From the NCBI GenBank assembly GCA_001599815.1, contig BCIA01000002.1, forward strand, positions 3,817,626 through 3,881,625: 64,000 bases of DNA, given 5' to 3'. The DNA comes from Furcasterigmium furcatum. Lineage: Eukaryota > Ascomycota > Sordariomycetes > Glomerellales > Plectosphaerellaceae. The notes beneath the pieces were generated by a model. That model did no database searches, had not been told where the DNA came from, and was given only the letters and a program-made list of their open reading frames with translations. This document shows positions 55,623-64,000 of this stretch, one piece after another. Positions within the stretch are counted from its first letter, which is position 1. Every line of letters starts with the position of its first letter. A program made the position numbers and the translations under genes.

Positions 55623-57687
55623 CTAATCCTCCTCAGAATCGGCCCCGTCCACCAGAGACTCCAACAACCCCGTGATCAGCTCAACCGTCAGAGGCTCCTT
55701 GCTCGCCCTCACAACACTCGTCGCGCACGACACGGCATTCTTGATCTCGCGCCCGTTCATCGGCACCTGCGCCAGCTTGTCCAGGTCCACGGTCTCGAGA
55801 TCCAGCCCCTCGACTCGGGACGCCACGCTGCTCAGCATGTCCCTCCAGATCTTCCGCCTGTCCTTCTCGTCCAGCGCCGGGTAGTGGAACTTGAAATGGA
55901 TCCGGCCTGCTCTCGTCAGTCTTGCTCACCTACCATGGTCAGACCTGAGACGGGCGGGACTCACTCTTGAACGCCTCGTCGATGTCCCTGCGACGATTCG
56001 TCGTCAGGATCACGATGCCCTGGAAGTACTCCAGCCGCCTCAGGAACACGCTCACCAGCGCGTTCCTCTCCAGTTGCGCCTCCCCTCGCTTGTACAGGAA
56101 CACGTCCGCCTCGTCGATCAGCAGCACGCACCCCCACCGCCTCGTGATGTCCAGCACCATCCCCAGCTGCCTATCCACCTTGTCCACCGTTATGCCCAGC
56201 TCGCCCGCCGACACGACGTAGAGCGGCCGCGACGACAGCTCCGCGACCACCTCGGCCGTGAGCGTCTTTCCCACGCCGGGCGGTCCGGAGAGCAACCCAA
56301 CGAGGCCCTTGCCCTTGCCCGCCACGATGTCGTCAAAGGCCGTATCCTCGGTCCGGTGGCTCTGCACCAGCAGTCGTATCATCTGCTTCTTCCTCTCCTC
56401 GAGGATCAGCTTGTCGAAGGCCTTCTCGTTCCACACCACCGGCTTCATCCTGGAAACTGCGAACGCGCCCCACGTCTTCGGGGTGAACGCGAACCCGTTG
56501 ATGCGATGGCAGCTCAGCATCACCTCGTCGTCCGTGAGCGTCTCCGGCTTCGAGACTTTCCATTCCCTCATGACTGGTGGCCGGAGCAGAAGCTTGTGGT
56601 TCGGCTTCTGGCCCCAGAATGTCGGCGGGTCCTGCATGATTCGCCCTGTTGCCGAGAACAACTTCTCCATATCATCCCCGTTCATCTGCGTTTCCACGTA
56701 CACACCCAGCCCGTGATATTCCAGACAGCTCGGTTCGTGGACTAGCTCGACATACCTGTGGCCGCGGCTGATGAGTTCAGCCCGTACCTGTTCCTTATCC
56801 GGGTGGTAGTTCAGAGGATACACCTCCAGGCTTGTGATGTTCTTCGCCCCGACGAACTCCATGATCCGGATTTCTGGCCAACCCCAGCCGAAGATGTCGC
56901 CGTCGTGGAAGAGCATCTTCGTCGTGAGCTCGAACCACGCGCCTTCGTCTCTCGATGATTTGTACTCGCCGTGGCAGAACGAGACTGCCTGAGGCTCCCT
57001 GAGCGTGTTGTCCTCGGTGTAGACCCGAGCTCCAGGCACGAAGAGAGCCCACAGCAGATCGAACGTAATCTCGCCATGGCTGAGCAGAGACGACATGTGG
57101 CTCACCGTCTTCCCGAAATCAGCTTCGAGAAACTCCAAGGCCGTCGCCAAGTCGCTGATAAACTCTTGGTCAGGCTCATCCTTGGCTTTCTCCTCGTCCA
57201 GCTTGGCCTTCACGCCTGGCCAGGCGTGGAATAGCTGCTGCGGTGACACCTATAACACAGTGCTGGTCAGTGGTGCCCGTGATTGTCGGGCAGTGGTGCC
57301 TCGGCGTCGCACTCACTTCTGGGGGATTCTTGCTCAGCTCCAGTTGCCCGGCGTCCTTCAACAGCGCCTTCAGCAGGTCTGCCAGCTTTGAGCTCTTGAT
57401 GTCAACCCGCTCTTCGGCGACGAGGCCCTTTGAGCTGATGATGCGTCGGACGACGATAGAGTACTTCCGAAACCGGGCATCCTCCCCTTTGACCTTGGCT
57501 GTCTTGACATATCGCCATTGTCGGTCATTCCTGGTTCGGGCGACTTCTTGTTAACAGTCGAGCATCCCGGCACCCCAATCCACGGCTCGACTTACCGGCT
57601 GAAGATCTGGTCCACGCGAAGCAGCTTCTTCTCCTTCTTGGCCTCCCCCGCCGCGGGCTCACCTCCTTTGGTCTTCGCGTCGCCCAT
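55623..57687 (-). CDS. AAA+ ATPase with DUF7025-like domain (pair 2)
   Basis: Four exons on the minus strand: 57687-57596, 57530-57317, 57249-55965 and 55906-55623; introns of 58-67 nt; 624 aa. After a lysine-rich start, the DUF7025-like part runs from about 100 to 320 (ITFDLLWALFVPGARVY, LEVYPLNYHPDKEQVRAELI, SRGHRYVEL, GRIMQDPPTF). The AAA+ domain has Walker A GPPGVGKT (424-431), Walker B VLLIDEAD (477-484) and a second-region segment VILTTNRRRDIDEAFKSRI. The lid is NGREIKNAVSCATSVVR. This is the compact form of the same family as the 15.4-19.6 kb gene, without the SR-rich head and the Q-rich tail. Function unknown. It is divergent to the NACHT gene, with about 640 bp between the start codons. 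Confidence 0.87.
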
Positions 57688-58329
57688 CGTCTGTCGGTTG
57701 GTAGACTGGGTCTGGCGAGATTTGATTATTCGTGCTGGGGCAGGTCTCTGGGCTGTCAGGACAAGGCTGCACTCTTTTAGGGCCGAGATTTGTTCTTCGC
57801 AGGTGGATGCAGCCTGGTGAAGGAAAACAGTCGGACCCCTGTTCCTAAAATATGTTGCTCACACCCGCCTCCTGTGGGAGAAGCGTCGGCCAGCCTGGCA
57901 TCGCCCCCATCCCATGGCGAATTGCAGAGCCCCAGCCCCTCCTGTCAACCCTGCTCGTCAGGCTGGTCGCACGAATATCGAGCACAGTCTGCTGCATACC
58001 TCATTGGTTGTCGACGTGACAATCAAGGGCAGCATGGCGCGAGAAAGGCTCCATCAGGAGGCAGCTGATGCATGGCCCCCAATGCCAAGATAAGAGCCTG
58101 GCCTGGTTGGGCAATCTGGAGCGCTTCAGACATAATTCAGACGCAGGAAGAACCAGGGCCTCATTTCGACCCGCCTCGAAGGCGTTCTGCTCGCTGACGG
58201 GGATACATTTGTGGTGTTCAGGACCTCACTTCTTGCCTCGTCGCAGGCTCACGGAATCCGCCAGAAATCCATCGTCGTCCCCGGAGACGCATCTGTCGTC
58301 GGCGACACGCTGACCACGAACCGTGAAGC
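57688..58329. promoter_or_regulatory. shared divergent promoter, AAA+ / NACHT pair 2
   Basis: A 642-bp region between opposite start codons. No gene and no obvious TATA box. Confidence 0.5.
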
Positions 58330-61300
58330 ATGGGGCTCGCTCGACTGGAGCCGGCGCAGGGCGACTCGGCATTCTCGGCCGCCCTGAGAGAATTCATCAA
58401 CCAGCCCACCAAGAAGAAGACACCCCGCTTCGTCCAGAAGGTGCTGAACGGCGAGAGGACGAATCTCCACGACGTCAACGAAGAGCTGCATGCGTGGGAG
58501 CGGGAAAACTCCCAACGGGCGTCTCGCAGGGTCGTCCGCCCTGTCTTTGAGGCCATTTCCGATTACGACGGGATCATCGGTGTCCTGTGCCAGGCAGATC
58601 CGTACCCCTCGGCACTCATCTGGGGCGGGCTCAAGGCCGTCATCGAGTGTTTCCGTCGATACAATGAGGTTTTCAAGCTCATAGAGGGGCACCTGGGGTC
58701 TCTCACGCACCAGCTGAAGATGCTCAAGCAATATGAGGAGCTGTTTTCGCAATCGGAGGACATGATGGAACTCCTCATCTCCTCGTACAAGTGCATCCTG
58801 CGCTTCTGGACTCGGGTTGAGGACCAGTGCACGGCCTCCGGCTTCGTGCTCGCTGTCAAGTCGTTAACGTCGTTCAGCACCAGGAAGATCGAGGAGATCA
58901 TCGCAGAACTTACCGACAACAGGGAAAACATGGCGAAACTCGTGCCGGTCATCCAGGAGAGGCTTCGCAGGAAGGAAAACGAAGATGCATCACAGGAGCG
59001 CTTCCAGGCAGGAGTGACACTGAATGAGATCCTGAACCGGCTGTCGGAACAACGCGAGCGTGGGTAGCCCCCGTTACCCCATTCGACTGTCATCAAGCTG
59101 AACATTTGCAGAGGCAAGACGGGAGATGGTGGAAAGCTGGATTACTGGTGCAGACTGCACGTCTCTCAACGAGAGCAACTTTCGCCGACAGTACCAGCGA
59201 CAACGCGAACGCCTTGGTGGTACTGGGAATTGGATGTACAAAGACCAGCATTTCTGCCACTGGATGGAGTCCGACTCCGGCTCGAACATCCTCTGGCTGC
59301 GAGGAGGGCCAGGCGTGGGCAAGTCGATAATCTGCAGCCATGCAATCGAGGAGCTGGAGACCCTCAGGCAGGAGGCGGTAGTCGCATTCCATTTCTTCAG
59401 CTTCGACGAAGAAGAACAGATGGAGCAGATTTACCGCAATCTAGCTGGCCAGCTCTTCTTCGCGCTTTACAGCGAGACGGAAGAGATCTCGGAGCGAATA
59501 CTCGGAATCGTTCGTCTTGCCCCGACCGTTCGGAGCCTGCAAGAGATGGTCAGGGCGCTGATAGCAGAGACCGCTGCCACTTTCGTATTCCTCGACGGTC
59601 TTGACGAAGAATGCTCCAAGAAGGGACGCTGGGATGCTGCCGGAGATGTCCTCGCTTTTCTTGTCGGGTGTGCCAAGGAGTCTGACTCCTCACTCAAGCT
59701 GTGGTGCAGCTCGCAGGATCATCGATACATGAAGGATTCACTTGCTGGGAGTGAAGAGATCCAACTCAGCGCTGCTACTAACAGCAAGGACATCGAAAAG
59801 TTCTTCGAGTCGGCCTTCATGTCCAAGGACTTTGACGAGCTGGACGAAACGACGAAGAAGACGATCATGAAAGACCTGAAGAAACAGGTGAACGGCAACT
59901 TCCTCTGGGCCAGCTTGATGCTCGACACAATCAGGGAGGCAACAGATGTCCCCTCAATCAATAAGATCGTCAAGAAGGGGTTTCCGGACGATTTCGAGAA
60001 GTATCTCGAGAGGAAGATCCGAGGGTTTCCTCCGGACAAACACAACAAAATCAGGTTAGTGGCGTAACTGGAAGGAAGCAGTTTGACTTCCATTGCTCAC
60101 CAGGTCGCAGCAAGGTCCTATCATGTCTCGTGTATGCGAAGCGGCCGCTCTTTCTCGACGAACTCTGCGAAGCGATCGAGATTTTTGACGAAGAACGAGG
60201 GAACAACCTCGAGTCGGGCCGGAGGGTGCTCCGAAGGCAGCTTCTCGACAGCTGCGCGCCACTGGTCCGCGTCGAGGACGTGCTATCGTCGGCCACGCCA
60301 AAACAGGTCTGCAGTTTGTCGCACGCATCGGTGAGAACGTTTCTGCAGAACAACCCCGATATTCTCTCCGACAAGGAGTCTTGCAGCGTCTCACATGAGG
60401 TGCTAGCCGTCAGCTGCCTGAAGTATCTGCAACAACGCAGATACGGCAGTCTCCTGGCGACAAAGGACCGAACATTCGTCACCAAGTGCGGCGAGAGCAT
60501 CACTGCTCATGCCCTCCTTACCTATGCCGCCAAGTATTGGCACAAGCACCTGGACTTGATACCATATGCGGAAGGTCTTGGGAAAACAGTCCAGGACTTT
60601 GTCCGTTCGACGAATTTCACGACCTGCCTGCAGGTCCAGTCGCTCTTCATCGGAGGTAAGTCAACCGGCGTGTTTCCAAGCCACCTGCTAATCATGATCG
60701 ACAGGCCAATTCGACTTTTGGTACAGCTCGACCGATGCCCAGCACCGAACGCGGTTGGTGAGGCCGTTTCCCAGATGGTTCGTGCCTCAGCACCCTGGCG
60801 GAGCGCAGCTCCAGGAGCAGTACAACTCGGCCATCGGTGAATGGAGTCACTACCTCAGCGACAAGTCCACGTACCATGGAGGGTTCCGTGGTCAGATTGA
60901 TCAGTGCCTCTGGTCGAGCCTGGGAAAAGACAACTTCCTGCATAGCATCAACAGCCAGGTCAAGAACTTTCTTTTCGAGAACCCGGATGGCGCAAAGCCC
61001 GCCAAGTCAACACTGTTCTTCGACAGAGTCGGTACAGACGGCGCTGAAATCGACTTTTTTCAGGTGGTGAAACCGTACGTCCAAATCATATTCCTCTCGA
61101 TTGCACGACACTGACAACGAGACTGTAGTGAGACCGAATCCTCCGAAACGGAGGTGAAAATTGAGCGGTGGAACCTGGCCCGAGGAAGAAGCCCCAAGAT
61201 GAAGCGAACACAGACGCTGTCGCTGCCGACCGACGCCTTAAGGCCGTATGAGGTGGAACTGAAGGAAACCATTCCTGAGCGGGCTCCGATTCTGGGCTCA

Positions 61301-63223
61301 ACGAGGGACGGGAAGCTGCTCCGAGTCGGCTCGCAGTTGTACTCGGGAGACTCTGGCCCCGATCTTTGCTATCGACCAATTGGCTTGGAAGGCCCTTGGT
61401 CAGGATACTGTGAGGAGCTGGCAAGTAACGGCAGATTCTTCGCCCTGGCGTCGCGGAATCAGGTGTGCAAAGAAAGAGAGAAAGAGGTTGCCGTCGTGGA
61501 GGAGGTCAAGCCCGAGGCGTCAAGGTCCGACATCGTTCGCGGGAGCTCGTCTGGTCGTGACAGCAGCGACGCCGACTCGACTGACAGCAGCATCAGCAGC
61601 AGTGACTCGAGCAGTTCGGAAAGCGAAGACGAAGGTGAAGCCGCTTCGGACGAGAAGACTGGAGCGGGCGAGACGGATGCAAACACCGCTGCGAAGAAGA
61701 CGCCGTCTGAGGCTGACTCTTTGGACGTCGATTCGAACTTCTCGGAACAAGATGCGTTTGATGCACAGGATTGGTCGGAGACGAATGAATCCCTATCAGC
61801 CCGCGAGTCCTACAGCGAAGGGTCCACGGACACCCTGTCCGCTGATCTGGAAGATGAAAGAGATTGGGACGACCCCGATGAACTGGAGGTTCTCGACGAA
61901 GGGTTTCCCGACGACACCGATAGCAGCAAGAGTGATGCGCAAGAAAAGATCGCAGATTCGATTTCTTCCAGCGCGAGTAGCTCGGCCAAGACCCTGGACA
62001 TACTGGGCGATAACAGCTTCGACAGCTTTTCGGACGATGTTATTCGGAGCGCACCATCGTGGATACATGAGCCGGGCCACCTACAGTCCGACGGAGGATC
62101 CTCCGACTCCTCCGATTCCGAAGGAGAGCAGGTTGCAAGAAGACAGCTTGAGCAGTTGCTCGAGGGTGCTTTGAAAAGAGGACGTCAAGGTCCAGGGTAC
62201 CTTTGTGAGATCCAGGTCCTCAGATTCGCACGCCCTGGGGAAAATGTTTGCGAGCGCGTCTTCCGGTTTCATCATCGGATACCTGGGAAGCTGTATGAGT
62301 CGCCGCCAGTTTTCCACCCCCGAGAGGACCTTCTTGTCTGGCCCCTGGGCGGCAGCGAAGTTCTGTTCGCCAATTTCACAGAAGGGACCTTCTTCACCCG
62401 TGTGATCAGCAAATCACACCCCAGCAGCTGCCTGATCTCTGTCCAGTGCCAGTTTTCGCACTGCGGGGGGTACCTTCACATGGCATCGCTTGAGGCCATG
62501 AAGATGCGATTCAGTGACGGAGAAATGCGACTTGGGTTGAAGGTCCTGGTCTCAACGCACCGTTTGTCGAAGCGGAAGCTGCCGAGAAGCCCACCACGAC
62601 TCATCTTCCGCACATCAGTACAGTTGGAGAAGGACTTCTCCGAGGGAGAGAAGCTCGAAGCGAAGAATCTCCCCTTTTCTCTGACGTGGACACATGAGTA
62701 CTTGTACGTCTCGGAAACGGGCCAGCAATTGCAAGTGTACCGCCTCCCCTTGTGGCAAGCCGTCGAGAATAGGGACGAGTCGCCATTCATCCCCAGGGGA
62801 GTCGTCTCCAATCGCGGCCACGTATTCCTGCCCAAGTCGGCGTTGGCTCGCAAAGTTCACTTCTTCGTTTCAACGGGAGATTCTGCGGAGACGTCGTCAT
62901 CGTCGACCAAGAAGGCCAAGAGCGGCAAGTCGTCGAGCAAGACCAAGGACAAGTACATCGCTCATGTGGTGCTGAGCTCGTTGAACGAGGGCGGAAAGCC
63001 TGGTTGGATCAAAGGCGCTCCAGGAGAGGTCTTCTATGAGCGGACGGCGACACAGGGCCTTCATCTGACGAAGGAGCAGCTCGGGGAGTGGGACAGCAGG
63101 CATGGGTTCAGCCTGAGGCCGACGGACAGGTCCGAGACATGGAAGGCCGGCGAGCTGATGACCAGATTCGAGAAGTTCGACACGTCGGAGGACTGTGACA
63201 TTGTGCCGTATCTGCACTATTGA
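58330..63223 (+). CDS. NACHT-type STAND (NLR-like) protein
   Basis: Five exons: 58330-59059, 59112-60054, 60111-60655, 60705-61074 and 61129-63223; introns of 49-56 nt; 1560 aa. The N-terminal helical domain (about 30-245: RRVVRPVFEAISDYDGIIGVL, YPSALIWGGLKAVIECF, LKMLKQYEELF) resembles the DUF7708-type head of fungal STAND proteins. NACHT domain: Walker A GGPGVGKS (308-315), Walker B FVFLDGLDEE (from 401), sensor-like LKLWCSSQDHRY, and a winged-helix region SCLVYAKRPLFLDELCEAIEIFDE. A Ser/Asp/Glu-rich linker fills about 1000-1195. The C-terminal 360 residues (YLCEIQVLRFARPGENVC, LLVWPLGGSEVLFANF, HVFLPKSALARKVHF) look beta-rich and could be a propeller-like sensor. Such proteins act in fungal non-self recognition and programmed cell death in known cases; for this one it is inference. 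Confidence 0.85.
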
Positions 63224-63631
63224 GGGATGTCGATGTCGAATTGGATGAGGAATGGGGGAAAATGAGACTCGGGAGAGAATAATATGCAAGTCCAGCAAGC
63301 AAGTGACTCGAGACTGTGCCTGCCATCTGTTCACAGCCGCTGTCTGCTGCAGGCACCACAAACAAACCCGGTTATCCCCGCATCTTGGCAGGCAGCAAGA
63401 CGCTTGTGCCTTCCCAAAACCGCAACCCGCATCCGGCTCCGGGCAGCAACGACCCTGATGAGCTGAGAGCTTCACAAGGGCGACACCAAAGATCCCTCTC
63501 CATCAATTTTCACGTCGCATCGCCATCACGCGCATTCGGGCACATCGGCAAGATCCCATGCGCTCATTATGACTGAGCCCTTCTCATAACCGCTGGCCCT
63601 GGCTTCACTCCCACCCTCTCATCTCGGCGCC
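63224..63631. other. intergenic
   Basis: Short spacer and promoter of the nucleoside hydrolase; nothing else seen. Confidence 0.5.
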
Positions 63632-64000
63632 ATGTTCACGCGTCTCGCGTCCCTGGCCGCTGCCGTGCTGCTGCTCACGGCGCCGGCTTTGGCGCGCAAG
63701 AATCTCATCCTCGACACGGACATTTTCAGCGACTGCGAGTAAGGCCATTCTGTTCCCATTACATTGTCCAAGCCAATTCTGACCAGGCAGTGATGTCGCC
63801 GCGATCCAGCTAGCCGCGACGTCTCCCGACGTCCGCCTCCTGGCCGTCAACGTCAACACGAACTCGTCCTACTCGGCGCTCGCTGTCTCCGCCGTCCTCG
63901 CACACTACGGCCACGAGGCCACCCCCGTCGGCGCCCCCAGTCCCCTGACGGACGCGACTTTCTTCGACAGCCGCGACTTCTCCCTCGGCGAGTTCGCCTC
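63632..64000 (+). CDS. secreted nucleoside hydrolase, 5' part (cut by window end)
   Basis: Exon 1 63632-63738, a 52-nt intron to 63790, then exon 2 running off the window. Signal peptide (FTRLASLAAAVLLLTAPALA) followed by KNLILDTDIFSD and, across the intron, CDDVAAIQLAA. This is the calcium-binding DxDxxSDxDD signature of inosine-uridine-preferring nucleoside hydrolases. The intron splits the Asp tetrad. Next comes VRLLAVNVNTNSSYSALAVSAVLAHYG, the conserved helix region. Expected: hydrolysis of ribonucleosides outside the cell to base and ribose. Only about 105 residues are visible. Confidence 0.85.

Noticed and set aside
1..64000. tRNA, rRNA, CRISPR arrays, intact transposons
   Set aside because: Looked for cloverleaf B-box motifs, regular spaced repeats, transposase or reverse-transcriptase motifs; none seen by eye.

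Overview
The window is nuclear DNA of a filamentous ascomycete (Pezizomycotina, most likely a sordariomycete). The support is direct: nearly every gene is broken by 41-114 nt introns with GT/AG borders and CTRAY-like branch points, coding regions are GC-rich, a few short AT-rich islands look RIP-degraded, and the gene families are fungal (Zn2Cys6 regulators, DUF7025-type AAA+ ATPases, NACHT/STAND proteins, PhiA-like wall protein, AA2-type peroxidase). I rebuilt 20 multi-exon or single-exon genes by hand; the exon sums are whole codons except in one P450, which carries a frameshift. Family names come from motif recognition, not from a database search.

Layout. 0-14 kb: a Zn-cluster-less transcription-factor-like gene, an SDR, a secreted class II-type peroxidase, a frameshifted cytochrome P450, an APH-fold kinase-like gene and a secreted DJ-1/PfpI protein. 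14-22 kb: alkaline ceramidase, then a divergent pair consisting of a large AAA+ ATPase (minus) and a STAND-like protein (plus). 23.5-28 kb: a secreted chitin deacetylase and a Zn2Cys6 regulator. 29-47.5 kb: a probable catabolic gene cluster. 48-54 kb: PhiA-like wall protein, M14 carboxypeptidase, MFS transporter. 55.6-63 kb: a second divergent pair, again an AAA+ ATPase (minus) and a NACHT protein (plus). The window ends inside a secreted nucleoside hydrolase.

The 29-47.5 kb region is the most interesting. It holds an aldehyde dehydrogenase, an acyl-CoA ligase ending in AKL, both subunits of a biotin-dependent acyl-CoA carboxylase of the methylcrotonyl/geranyl-CoA type, one polypeptide fusing an HMG-CoA-lyase domain to an enoyl-CoA hydratase domain and ending in SKL, a CTF1-like regulator and a P450. 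Together they spell out oxidation, CoA activation, carboxylation, hydration and lyase cleavage of a 3-methyl-branched, probably already unsaturated acid. This is the logic of leucine and acyclic-terpene degradation, apparently with peroxisomal steps. A palindrome CGGWCCG occurs upstream of every member except the P450, which suggests one zinc-cluster regulon. The substrate (isovalerate/prenyl versus geranyl or farnesyl compounds) is inference.

The second point of interest is the repeated head-to-head arrangement of a DUF7025-like AAA+ ATPase with a STAND/NACHT protein, found twice in 64 kb.
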